In this document: positions 26,001 through 37,223 of the stretch, piece by piece
How the letters are laid out: every line of letters begins with the position of its first letter
Position numbering within the stretch: position 1 is the first letter of the stretch
NCBI RefSeq assembly: GCF_026212465.1
Contig: NC_080058.1
Span: 17,400,718-17,464,717, forward strand
DNA length: 64,000 nt
Source of the DNA: Amaranthus tricolor
Lineage: Eukaryota; Streptophyta; Magnoliopsida; Caryophyllales; Amaranthaceae
Direction: 5' to 3'
The notes under the pieces: generated by a model
The model's input: only the letters and a program-made list of their open reading frames with translations
Databases searched by the model: none
What the model was told of the DNA's origin: nothing
Program-made: the position numbers and the translations under genes

Positions 26001-29000
26001 TAAAAATAAGAGATCATACCACTTGCATCACAATCAACTGTTTCACACTTAAAGTAAGATGTATATTAAAATCCGCGCTCGAGGCGCGCCTAGGCGCAAA
26101 GCAATAAAAGAGGCAACCACTTAAACGTCTCCTCAAGTCTAAGCGCAACGCGATACAGAAGGCCTTCAAAGGTGTGCCTTGCATATGCCAGATGTGATTT
26201 TTAATAGATAGCATGTCTTTGCTCTCAAATCTTAGTTGTTTATTTAATGGAAATCAAAAATATACCCTCTTTCGTGCCGTAAAGCAAAAATATGAAGAGA
26301 GAAACGAAAGAGCAAAAATAACCTTGAAGTGATGTTGGTTAACATATAATTCTAATTTAAATTTTAGGTGTTTGTTTAAGTGTGTCACAAAATATTTCAA
26401 GCATCATGAATCACTGTTTTCATTCTTTACCTTTTATTTTACTCTTTGTTTTAGTTTTATTTCTTTTGTGGACTAAATACTATGTTATCAACTTGTCAAG
26501 CATGTGACTTTATATGCTGAAGTAGTGTAAAGCTTACTTATATGTATTCCCTTTGTTTCCTTAAAGATGTTTCCATTCGTCATTTTGGGCCGTTGTTCCC
26601 CTAAAGAATCGTTATATTTATATAACAAATTTTGGACATTTTTAACCTTTCTTATTTTCATTTTAATATTATATTAATGCTTATGGTCCCTATATACTTT
26701 CCACTAACTTCATTTTAACATTTTTATATTGCTTATAGCCCCCACATTTTTACCACTAACTTTATTTAAACATTTTTTAATAATTGCGGTCCCTATATTT
26801 TTCTTACTAACTTTATTTTAATGTTTTTCAAATATTTATGGACTTCACTTTTCTCTATCAATTTTTCTATTCAATAAAATAATATATACACCATCTAAAA
26901 GATTTATTTTCTTAATTCTCGTGAACATTCCTTGTGCGAACAACTTTAAGAAACGAAGAGAGTTTTATAATATGAATTTCATGTTGTTTTAAATTAAACT
27001 TGGAACTTTTTAGCTGAATTGTGCATTTCACATATAAAAATGTTTGCGCCTTCGCCTTTTGCCTTTCACCTTACGTTTCAGCAAAAAGGACTTATTGCGC
27101 CTCATGCCTATTAAAACTAAGATAGTCCGTCTCTAGACAATTCACAAACAACGTGATTTATTAATACATAACATTAAAATAACAAAACATGTATAGTACA
27201 ACACAATAAAATGTTAATAATCTTGCTCGACAAGGAAAAAATTAGAAGGCATCGATCACCCGTCACTGGGAACAAATAGTGCATCCATACATCAACAGAA
27301 TGGAAGAGTTAACATTGAGTTCGGACAAGACAACAAAATAAATAAATGTTTTGAAGAATGCTCGGCAAAGATACGGAAATTAAACAAGCAGGATGGAAAA
27401 GCTTCCAAAAAAAGAAAAGAACAAAGATATACTTATGAGAAATCAAAGGATCAAACAAGAAGATATAACGATGAGATCAGAGAATATTTAATCCAATAAG
27501 ACTGAATTAATGATGCGAAGGAGATCAATATTAAGAAATGATCGAAGAGAGAGAATATTTAAGAACACAACTGTCAATTAAATACTAACAGCCATTATTG
27601 AAAATCATGCAAACCAATTTAAGGAGCGAATTTTCCTTTGATACAATGCAAAAGTATTAATGAAAAAGTGATATCATAAAAAGCAAAACATACCAACACG
27701 GTTCTGTAAGATATCAATGACACCAGCACGCACATAAGCGGACCATGTATTATTAGACATTTCTTGGAGGGATTTCTTCAAAAGAACCTAAGATGTTTCA
27801 AAAGAAAAACAAGCATTTTAAGAGTTGAGATGCATCAAGACACTGATATGTAAATTCTGCAAATGAGATCAGATTGACAACTAAAAGAATCACCATAAAA
27901 AAACTGATAAATACATCTGCAATAAGCAACAAACAACACAAAAACCTAATCTGAGATCCTAGCAGAATAGAAATCATGAATATATCAGTTCTAAAAAACT
28001 AGACTATCCATGTGCATCTTGTACTACTGCGGTATTGTGTGCATTAAAAACCCTCTTATGGCAAATCTGACTTTTGTCAGACTATTACGAAAGTAGTTGC
28101 AAATGATAGAAGACAATATAGTTCTGGTTTAAACAGTAAAGTTTGCTCCCTCAACTCCAAATTGTTCTTTACACTTACTACAGCTTAGTGCCGGTTCTTG
28201 GGGAAGTAGGCCAAAGGACATTATACAGAAATATATTAAAGAATGTATTATAACAAAGCATGTAATGAAGTATTTCTAATGAAATTTTGGCCCTTCCATT
28301 TTTTGAAAAAACAGTAGTCAACATAAATCTTATAGCTAGATTCATTCCCAAAAAGTTACTTGAAAAGAGAATATGAAGTACAAGTTTATTCTTGCTAGAA
28401 CAGTAAAACAAACGGCCATTACATCCCCATATTGCAAACAAACAAGTTTCCAAGCTATTGTAAAACCAAGAACAAAGATTAGCAATTAGCATAATAAGGA
28501 GTTCAAGCATCAAGCATACCAAATGATCCGATGTAAGGATAACACAAAGCAGCTGAAGCAAGTCGAATTTCAGAGCATTTTGTAATAAACCAAACTGCCT
28601 GGCTAAAGATACAACCTGCAAAGATAAGGATTTGCTCAAGCATACCGAATGATCGATGTAAGGATACCATATTCTTTCTGTATAATGATAAGCCAACATG
28701 GAAAAACAAGTATGTTTGTGGGTTGCTAGAAACATGATATCAGACAGTCACATACATATTAATTATGCTGGGAGTCTGGAAACGTAAAGTAAATTTAGTT
28801 TGTAGGACAATAACACATCAGATATAAGGTTTGAGAGTAAATTTTTCTTGGTGCCCAAGTTCGGTGTTTTGAAGTTCAAGCATGTTCTTGAACTTTTTGA
28901 TCATTGATACAAACTCTTTAATTAACCTCAAGTACTCGTGTAAGATCCTTGACACTTAATTTCATTTTGGATCAAGAATATGGAATTTTTCAATGTTTAA

Positions 29001-32000
29001 CAATCTAACACTTGCACTTGTATCCGTATTGAATACGAGTTGCATATCAGTAGTCCGAATAACAATTGAAAATAACTTTCTAAACAACATCCGTGTTGTT
29101 AATATATCATCACAATAAAATCATGGATTTGACTCCTGTAGTTTATGCCATCATGAGTAAAAGATTTTCTTTAAAATTTCAGACCCCTTATAATGCTTTT
29201 AGTGAGCTACCAATGGTCTAAGCATATCTTTCTGAATTCCAAGCCCTTATAACACATGAATTCAAACACATTAGCGGCCTCAAGTTACAATGGAAACACA
29301 TTAGCGGCCTCAAGTTACAATGGAAACACATTAGTGGCCTCAAGTTACAATGGAGTAATAAATTTTTGTTGATACTAATCCTAGACCTATTTAAGGTTTC
29401 TAAGATAAAATCATAAAACGTATCCAACATTTTAAGGTCATTGTAAATACAAACCATTAGATAATAAAAGATCTGTCTCTATCCTATATATTTGTTCAAA
29501 TTTCAGCCAGTCAAATAAAACCTCCAATTGTGATGAAGTATCAAAGGCATGTAAAGGCAAGGATTGGTTAATGGTAAACCAAGCAAGGTAATCATATCAA
29601 GAGTTAAGACATTATGTCAGAGGCAGTTTTAATACTTGTAAACTATTGGCTACTTTCATTAAAATACTAAGTAGGGAACTGGAAAGGTGTTAAGGCAAGT
29701 ACCAACAATCTTAATGAGGACGTTAACTTTAAACATATAATCGAACATGCTTTGTCTTTTACTTTGGAGAGGAATGATAAAGATGTGTCCGGTCACATTG
29801 GTTTAAGGTTTGGAATGATTGATGAAGTGATAAACGTGGGGCGTTTGAGGCTTCACTAAGTGTGTAGGAACCATGCCTTGAACGAGGCAACGCATGGGAA
29901 TGAGGTTGCTCGCTGAGGCAACAAGTAAAATAAAGTCTGTGGTGCTGCAGGGGGCTGCTCGTTCGAGCAGCATTGTTCGAGCACTTTAGTGCCTTGTTCG
30001 AGCACATTGCCTAGGATGCTATTTTGGACTGTTCAATACACGGTTCAAGGCATTGAAAGAGTGTTTCATGGGGCAATTAATCTAGGAATAATGGTTGGCA
30101 TTATTTGTATGTTTATTTGTAGGTTTATTTTTGATGTTTAATATGCATTAAGAGTGTGTTTCATTGCTAAAGATTAACGTATGTTAATTGTAGGGTGTTA
30201 ATTGTGCTTTGATGGTGCATTGAGTGTGGTTCTAAGAATGATGCTTTCCTTCCTCTATAAAAGGGAGCATCATAGAACAAAGCACCACAACCAATTGTTG
30301 AGAGAGCTATATTTTGTTGAAACTTGAGAGTGTTCATTATAGTATAAGCATTTGTGATCTTGAGAGGATCGTTCTCAAAATAAGGGGAGGTTTATTATAT
30401 TTGCAATTGTTGAATTTAACATAATAAAACTATATTTGAGGGAAGGTATCCAAGATACCTCATAAAACACATTGTGTCTATTCTCTTGCTTTTGTTCATT
30501 CTCATCTTATTTTTCATTGTTGAACCTCTTTGAGGCTTTCATTTCAAAAGGTGTGAGGTCATTCATGATATATGTACAGTGATGGCAGCCTTCGTGTTTA
30601 CCAAGCTATCACGACACTTTTTCCTTATGCTTTACATCTTCTTGCTCTCTGTGTTTATCCTTACTAAACTCTTATTTTGTTCCGTAATATTTTTCAAAGC
30701 TCAGTTCATAACAAGACAATACCATTCAGAAAACCATTCAATGAGAAGAACCAATAACACATAATCTAACAAACATCCAAGAGTTTTACAGAAATCTAAT
30801 CGAATAAGCTTTACATAAAGTTGTTCAGAGGCATAGAATCCATCCGGCAGAATAAAATTAAAAACAGCTTTTGAAGAGATTACTTTCAAAGCAACCAGTG
30901 AATGTTCGGACGTAATTAGGTCTAATCAAGGAGTCACCCGTAGTAGCCATTGACTATTAAAAGCTTAATGATTTTAACTACAGCTTAAACCACTAATCAA
31001 AGCCAAAACCACTAAGATGACGTTTGCATAGTTACATGGAACGTTGAACGTAGCCACATTCCGCGATCCGGGAACGTGCATCCCCAATCACCACGAAACG
31101 CGACCTAAATTGCTCAAGGTGACGTCTCGATGTGGAAAATCTTTTTTAAAAAGTATTTTGGCCTTCGTTTACAAATTAAAGAATAAAGAAGGGAGGAAAA
31201 AAGAGATAAAACCTGAAAAACCAAAAAAAATTGACTTAAAAACAATTTCTTAAAGCAAAAGATCATTTGCATTTAAATTTTTTTTCAAATATATTTTTTA
31301 TACATAATGTTTCTCGTACCCAATCATTCCCGAGTCAATCAAGGCTGCGTTCCTTGTTCCTTGTTCCCATTCCCCGCTCCCATTCCTAATGGATTGTCGT
31401 TCTAGGTAACAATGGACGTTTGTGCCATGGATTCAGAGGAGCCTAAGTCCAATATTCAAGTTTATTCTAGAAGAAAGAAGAAAACCAATGCAAATGAGTA
31501 AACAAAGAGATGCATTGTAATTAGTCATTTTGTTACAAAGAGGGAAAATTTTCCGTTACATGTATGACAAGCAGTAAAAAGTAGTACATTCTAGAGGGTG
31601 TACTAAATAACTGGAGGGGGGAATTACCAAAGGCATGCTTGTACAATTTTAGTGTTGTAAATACCAGGAACTTACTGAGCCACTCAAAGAGCTCAAAGGA
31701 GTATACTACTCTCGATGTCATAATACAAGCATTCCATATTCCTCAAGTTTTCTCTGTTCTCATTCTACTACAATCCACTTCTTTTCTGATCTTCTTTTTC
31801 TTTTTTCTTTTCTTTGCTAGCAAACAAACCAGTAGGTAGGTCATTACAGTTTTTTCATTAATTTATTCATTTGGTTTTGACTAGTTTCTTAGATTCGAAT
31901 GTAACGACAAAAAAGAGCAACCCGCAAAACACTCTCTCAACCCTCCTTGCATTTATCACCACCAACACCATATTCACCATTATGTATCCTAAACCACCTC

Positions 32001-35000
32001 CCCCCCCCCCCCCCCCCCCCCCCCGGCCGTCCAATTCCCTGCCCAACTAGCACTACGCTTCACCCTTCCTTTTCTCTATATTTCCTCGCTTGAGGTCAGC
32101 AAAATTACCTACACAACCACCTAATTCACTGTCGTCTTTCGGAAAATTCTTGACCTTTGATGTTTCCCTCGTAGTCTTATCCCTCTGATTTGGATAATAA
32201 CATTCTTCACAAAGCTAACCACCAATATCATGCCATTCCCCTCACCATACCCAAAATTACACAATTTTGATCAAATTCTAGTTTCCATCCATAGAGAAAA
32301 ATATCAACCACACTAACACAACACGACGGGTTTTTGAGGTTACCACGACAGGAATATAGACCGTGATAGCAACGAGACCATCCGCATTGATTGCAAAGGT
32401 GAGTTTGCGACTATTACCACAACTGTGACCGCTTCTATGATTTTGCACTATAATTACATCAATAAAATTATTTCAAGTTTGTTGCGTATCATAGATTCCT
32501 AGAAATTTAAGGTGGCTTTTTCTATCTAATTAAATAAAAGTGACATAGTTTTCCCTTTTTCTCACTTAAAAAGTTGTTTTAAGGAAAGAGATAGTGTTTC
32601 AAATGTAAAACGATTACCCCAAAAAAGTGTTTTGTGGAGTCAATCTCTTTTTAGTTTCTTCGCTATTCTAAAATTTTGGACTGATTAAATCAACTAACCA
32701 TATGGAAGAGAAGAAAAGAAAAAAAAAAATGAAAAGCAAGTTTGCAGCAATTGGGTCGAGGTGTGCGGCATAGAGCAAAAGCAAGTTTGCATCGTATTTC
32801 AACGATCATATATAAAGGTTTTCAAATTCACTAACAGGTGTTACTCGCATCGTAAAGTGTAAAAATAATCGTTTTTTGGGCGTTTCAATCGAAATTTCAT
32901 GGTTTAGGCCAAAATTTGGCGCTGCAACAACACATAAACATAAGCTCAACCTCGACCATTAGTGTAATTTTGCATTTGCACCAATATTGTGGGGTTTCCT
33001 TAGTTATAGATAATAGATCATAAACCATCATTTTATATAGTTTTCGTCAAAAATACTGGTTTAGGTCGTAGTATAAAATAATTAAGCTTTTAAAAATTGT
33101 AACTCTGAATAAGTTTATGGGTTGTTGTTGGCCAAAAAACCATAGGAGTTGGCAAATTTTCCTTGAAACTTACGGAACCTTTAATTGCCCGGATATAAAT
33201 TGAGAAGAAAAAATTAACATAGCTATGATGAAAATAGAATAGGAAAATCAACTCACCATAGTTGAAATTTCTGATAAATAATTTTTCATTATAGCATCCA
33301 TTGAAAATTTGCTTAAGATGAGCTGGAAAAGTCTCAAAGAAGCCTCCAATAGTTCAGTCCCTAACAAAAGATCCAAATTTTTATAACTACAAAGGATTGC
33401 ACAAATAAATTGAATACATGTTGACTAAACATTTAGTGAAAAAATAAGCAAAAAAAACAAACAAACAGCTAAGATAAGCCAACAAGAGCATGAGAGCTTA
33501 TTCATACCATCTGGCGGAGAAGAAATGTGATTAGAAAGCAATTTCAAGCCTCCAGAGTCAATGAAAGCAGTAACTCCATTTTCAGAGACCGATGAAGTGA
33601 AAATCAATATTTCATAACAATCTTCCAAAAGAGAAGAAGTTGATCTGCATTTTAAAATGACAATAGCTACTATGTATGAACATCAAACTAAAGGATATAA
33701 GCATCTAGAATGCAAATCCAAGGTTTTCACCTCTGGTATTCACTCCAAATGCAAGAAATATGAACACCTAAATATACATTTTATAAAAAAAAAATTACTC
33801 TTTCTCCATCACTTGCAGCACCAAAGGAATCTTTGATACCATATCCGCAGATGCCGCTATTTCTGGAACTCGGCAAAAGGCTGCTAGGACTGTGATAGAC
33901 AGTTGCAAATATGCATCACAATTGTCATTCCTGCTACCAGCTATATTTTCATTACCCATCCCTATCAATAATACCATAGTAATTACATTGCAATCAAATT
34001 AGATCTTCAGCATGCGAACAAAGTATAACTAAGAAATGCCAAAAAAATTACATGGAAGAAAGAAGTAATTAGGGGAAACATACAAGAATTTAATAGCTAA
34101 TGATGATATAGTTTAATATACAATTTAATCTTCACATATTTATGATGCACATCAAGCACGCATAGGTAATAAACTCAACAGCTAAAAATAAGACTTCTTT
34201 TATAGCCCAATATCACATCATGCATTTTTTAAGTGACTAAATGGAAAACCAAGCAAGTCCCCATAAGCTAAACAATGAATCTTGAAAATCTTCCAATTAC
34301 ATTGCCTAAGTTCAAGGTTTCATCTTTAGTCATGCCAAAATCGACACATAGTGATCCAAACATCAAACTTACTATGCGCAAATCCTACCCAAATAGATGT
34401 CGTTTTTTACTGATGTACGATGTACCCCACATTTAATTTGTAGGTAAAGTAATTTAATTGAATTATCAACTTCTCTAACTTTCAAGTTTCAACCTCTAAG
34501 AAAACTTAACTCAATATTAAAATACCAAAGGAATTAATATTCAACAACAACACAAACAATGCCAAAGTCTAAATCCTAACAATATGTATCATATGACTTT
34601 CATTTGAGATGCTTTTCATTTAGTACTTTTCGCATGATCCTTTCTAACCATGACAACATGTCATTAACCCAATGCCATTAAGTCGTACCCACTTAAGCGG
34701 ATTCGAGGGACGAGTGATAACAAAAAGGTTGTTTCCTATTATCAAATTTAAGATCCCGAGTTCAGTTACTTCAACACAACATGGGTTTTTTGGAATCAAA
34801 CAACTAGAGTAGTGAAACAAGAAAACTTAAACGCTAAAACAAAGGAAAGCAAATAAGAGAAAGTATAATGAAAAAAGTTACCAGTGCGCAAGAGGCGGTC
34901 AAGAAATTTGACACCAACAGCACTATACACTTTCAAAATGGAATCATGATCAACCTTGTTGATGTGCTTAGTGACCAAGAGAAGTCCGGCAAGATGCTGC

Positions 35001-35074
35001 TCGTCTTTGTCTCCTTTAAGTAGATTCAAGCAATCCTCTAAAGCTACTGAAATTTGGGGCTCTTTATGTGATTC
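14012..35074 (-). CDS. Neurochondrin-like ARM-repeat protein, 16 exons
   Basis: I assembled these exons on the minus strand: 34882-35074, 33799-33961, 33508-33644, 33257-33360, 28520-28615, 27694-27787, 25109-25238, 24811-25001, 23279-23370, 23108-23163, 22924-23013, 22742-22826, 20456-20560, 20109-20181, 19364-19527 and 14012-14092. All introns are GT-AG and every junction keeps phase, giving 617 codons and a TAG at 14012-14014, close to the length I recall for plant neurochondrin-family proteins (about 600-620). Diagnostic stretches are LNLLKGDKDEQHLAGLLLVT and GVKFLDRLLRTG in exon 1, and LSITVLAAFCRVPEIA in exon 2; the rest is leucine-rich alpha-helical. The start codon is unresolved: the codon before the first exon shown is TAG in frame, forming a TTGTAG acceptor, so a short upstream exon with the ATG is likely. 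The last exon could instead splice at 14038. The cellular role in plants is not established. Long introns contain a solo LTR (fourth) and the inverted composite element (last). Confidence 0.88.
15159..15483 (-). repeat. LTR, left copy, minus orientation
   Basis: 325 bp; on the minus strand it begins TGTCATATATGGCATAC and ends GATCTGTTACA. It contains the TATA-like CTTATAAATGGAGGGG. It is about 88-90% alike to 18654-18980 by eye. Confidence 0.85.
16643..16909 (+). repeat. LTR, middle copy, lacking its first ~30 bp
   Basis: It begins at TCTTAAATAATG, a position about 30 bp inside the other LTRs, and ends ATCTGTTACA. A TATA-like box CTTATAAATAGAGGGG lies near 16751. A primer-like TATCAGAGC follows immediately. 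Confidence 0.85.
16947..17186 (+). CDS. Small ORF in the non-autonomous element, unknown product
   Basis: Seventy-nine codons from ATG 16947 (MGNPSTQEDDLDAFFKV) to TAA, starting 29 bp after the primer-like site, the usual place for the first ORF of an LTR element. The C-terminus holds a Cys/His cluster, C-x2-C-x11-H-x-C-x-H (from CEFCYEF to HECSH), that could bind zinc. I recognise no gag domain. The downstream purine-rich tract (17340-17640) is open in several frames and rich in Lys/Glu/Arg codons but has stops. It may be a remnant of a longer protein or of a captured host gene. Confidence 0.35.
   Translation: MGNPSTQEDDLDAFFKVLGAEMSPLKMFQRAVQNDIIHSFKPTSTKEIYEKIGKGICEFCYEFVAEAEMAEHECSHKAF
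18654..18980 (+). repeat. LTR, right copy, plus orientation
   Basis: 327 bp, beginning TGCCATACATGGCATAC and ending GATCTATTACA. It is preceded by CCTTGAGGACAAGGTGGATC and followed directly by ACTTC. Confidence 0.85.
26070..27125. mobile_element. Insertion with GC-rich, partly inverted ends in an intron
   Basis: The left end carries GAGGCGCGCCTAGGCGC (about 26080-26097), a palindromic GC-rich block. The right end (about 27048-27110) carries TTGCGCCTTCGCCTTTTGCC and TTGCGCCTCATGCC. Between lies AT-rich sequence with no ORF and several loose repeats of CCACTAACTTTATTT-type text (26690-26870). The ends are only loosely complementary and I could not define target duplications. It could be a degenerate DNA transposon or SINE-like insertion. 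It sits between the sixth and seventh coding exons of the neurochondrin-like gene. Confidence 0.35.
29266..29355. repeat. Three 30-bp tandem repeats
   Basis: Three consecutive copies of a unit containing CATTAGCGGCCTCAAGTTAC, the third with one C-to-T change. It lies in an intron. Confidence 0.95.
29683..30551 (+). mobile_element. Solo LTR with 5-bp target duplication
   Basis: The LTR runs 29688-30546, starts TGTTAAGGCAAG and ends GCTTTCATTTCA. AAAGG stands immediately before (29683-29687) and after (30547-30551). A TATA-like box CTCTATAAAAGGGAGC near 30255 fixes plus orientation. No interior, PBS or PPT is present, so this is the usual product of recombination between two LTRs. Its size (859 bp) and TATA placement fit a copia-type element. 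It lies within the 4.6-kb fourth intron of the neurochondrin-like gene, antisense to it. The GTTCGAGCA repeats near 29960-30005 are inside the LTR. Confidence 0.82.
32000..32024. repeat. Poly-C tract of about 25 bases
   Basis: An uninterrupted run of C within the fourth intron, followed by GGCCG. Length in the genome is uncertain because homopolymers of this kind are often mis-sequenced. Confidence 0.9.
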
Positions 35075-35199
35075 CTACAAATTCCATAACCCCCTCATAA
35101 AACTTGAAATGGAAATCCAAAGTTCATAATTTTAAATTGAATCGTAATGAATAATTCAACCAAAAGATCCGTGTTACTTATCGAAAAACGATTAGTAGG

Positions 35200-35273
35200 T
35201 GCAAGTTGGAGCAATACAACAAATAGGAAAATTCGCAATCATCCGAATTACTCATGTATTGCTCCAACTTGCA
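35200..35273. repeat. Perfect 18-bp inverted repeat (hairpin)
   Basis: TGCAAGTTGGAGCAATAC (35200-35217) is exactly complementary to 35256-35273. The 38-bp loop contains a smaller inverted pair, AATTCG and CGAATT. It lies 126 bp upstream of the first recognised exon of the neurochondrin-like gene. Confidence 0.9.
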
Positions 35274-35995
35274 TGCGATTAATTGTTTTCCATAGAACCA
35301 GAAAAAAATAACAAGTGATGTCGATAAGTTTAAAAAATTATATCCTTTGAAATCATTTTCTATAAACATAACAGTTCTATTCAAACTAAATGTCACAATA
35401 AACTATGAACCATCTCATTTGATCAAATTATAATTCACATCTTCTATGAGCGTACCAGATTAAACAAAATTTGTGCCTAATGGAATCCCACTATCAGCAA
35501 TAACGTTATCCTCAAGTTATCAAAGCACAGACACCAACAATTCCGTCCAAATTTGAAATTAACAAATAAATTTCAAATAAAAATTAAGACCATCACCCGC
35601 TCAGCTTCTTGTCTAGTTTTCAGTATGATCTAAAATGTTGCAAGATATAAGTTGTATGATGAACTTAAGTTTTTACATAACATACATATTATTATTCAGG
35701 TTCATTAGGAAAATTGACTTCCTAGTCCCTAAAATAACCAGATAATGATTAGCAAGCAACCAAATAAGGTCTAGGTTAATAACTGTCATTGATTCTTGAA
35801 TTGCAAACACAGTATGCTCACAAAAGTAGTGAAACAATGCGAACCCTGACAAAATATCGCTATACCTTCACAAAAATACAGAAATAAAGCTATCAAAATG
35901 TGAAACCTAACCCTAAATCCACATAACCATAGAGTCAAACGAAAATCAAAATTAAGAATTGAAACAATTCTAAAAAGTTTATATCTAGAACTTAC

Positions 35996-36158
35996 CTGCA
36001 TAGCTATTAGTAATATCAACAGTACCCTTGGCGGAACTTCCAAGCAAAACACCGACAACACGGTTCTTAGTGTCGCGCGCAACACGATTGAAGTGATCGA
36101 CGATGCTAAGCACTAATGGATGAACTACCACTTTCTGGTTTGCTCTAGATGATATCTG
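35996..36158 (-). pseudogene. Isolated first-exon fragment of 26S proteasome subunit RPN8
   Basis: The minus strand reads [19 protein letters not shown] then [19 protein letters not shown], the N-terminal MPN-domain start of RPN8 (PSMD7 homologue), a lid subunit that pairs with the deubiquitinase RPN11. The segment ends SYA and then G followed by GTAAGTTC, a good donor at the position where a plant RPN8 intron is plausible. The first few residues with the start codon are missing: homology begins at QISSR right after CTCGACAG. One leucine of the usual HPLVLLSIVD is absent. No further RPN8 exons were found down to 35100. Splicing to the neurochondrin exon would give a stop within three codons. 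Interpreted as a gene fragment; origin unknown. Confidence 0.8.
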
Positions 36159-36676
36159 TCGAGGTTAGGGGCAAGAAAACAGTTTGTTAAGGAAATGGGG
36201 AAACAGGGGCGGGATTAGGAGAATTAGAAATGTGGAGTAAAACTGTAATAAAAAGACCATAAAGATTAAAAACTAATAAAAAGACCAAAAAAATTGGAAC
36301 CTGTAATCTTTCACAAATTTTGTTTAGACTTTAATTTCATAGGTGATCACTTTTATCATTCCAAGACTTAGTTAAGACCGTCTCAAATTGAGATTAATAA
36401 TAGGTCGGCTCAATTCGCGCGTGCAACAATATCACATGTTTTCTCTTGTTTTTTCATTTTTTGGGCATTTATCACTTTTGATCTTAAAAGCAACAATTTC
36501 AACGTAAAGTAATACTTAAACATATCAATTGAAGTTAAAATTTTCAATTTGAACCTATAAGTGATCAATTTTAACGTTAAACTGATCAATTTCTACTTAA
36601 ATATGATTTTGTTTCACAATTTTTAGAACGAAGTTATATAAAATGGTATTATTCTATCATTCTATGGATGAATTTC
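36159..36676. other. AT-rich spacer, no gene seen
   Basis: No open frame, repeat or element end was recognised. A few short direct repeats of the type TGATCAATTTTAACG / TGATCAATTTCTAC occur near 36560. Confidence 0.5.
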
Positions 36677-37223
36677 AAACAACACATGAATGGTCAATAA
36701 AACTATCAATAATAGTGTTAAAACTATTAACATATTAAATTTGAACTAAATGATATACAATATATGTATACAATTTGAATACTTATTTTTAAAACGATAA
36801 TTGAAGATTAAAAGTTCAAAATTGAGTTAGATTATAAAACATCATTGTCAAATTATATGTCATAATTTAACAATTAACATATTCAATTTGAACTAATACC
36901 TATACAATATCTTTATAGACTTTGAAATACTTATTTTGAAAACGATAATTGAAGCTTATACGTTCAAAATTGAGTTAGTTCATAAAACATCAATTGTCAA
37001 TTTATGTGTCATAATTTAACTCTTACATATTCAATTTGAACTATTTACAAATATATATAAACGTGTTAAGGAAAGAGTAATATCACTATTATTGATCGAT
37101 GATTAAAGAGTACAAGTACTCTTATGTTCCATTAGAACCATCATGTTGCATTGAAAAAACGTACTTGTAATGTACAATGTTTTAACACTATTATTGATAG
37201 TGTTATTGACCATTCATTTGTTT
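36677..37223. mobile_element. MITE-like element with ~45-bp terminal inverted repeats
   Basis: The left arm 36677-36724 contains ATGAATGGTCAATAAAACTA and ends AATAGTGTTAAAAC. The right arm 37179-37223 is its reverse complement with a 3-bp gap and one or two mismatches. Each arm itself can fold (ACTATCAATAATAGT). The interior is AT-rich and non-coding and holds 2.2 copies of a 148-bp tandem repeat. A target duplication was not found. Right of it begins Athila/Tat LTR-like sequence. Confidence 0.6.
36730..37060. repeat. Tandem repeat, unit ~148 bp, 2.2 copies
   Basis: Units begin ACATATTAAATTTGAACTA at 36730 and ACATATTCAATTTGAACTA at 36877, with a partial third from 37025. Each contains AAAACGATAATTGAAG and TTCAAAATTGAGTTAG. 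It lies inside the MITE-like element. Confidence 0.85.

Noticed and set aside
29266..29355. CRISPR-like regular repeats
   Set aside because: Three directly adjacent 30-bp copies without spacers in a plant intron are a simple tandem repeat.
35074..35996. In-frame fusion of the RPN8 exon to the neurochondrin-like gene
   Set aside because: Joining the donor at 35996 to the acceptor at 35075 gives a stop within three codons.
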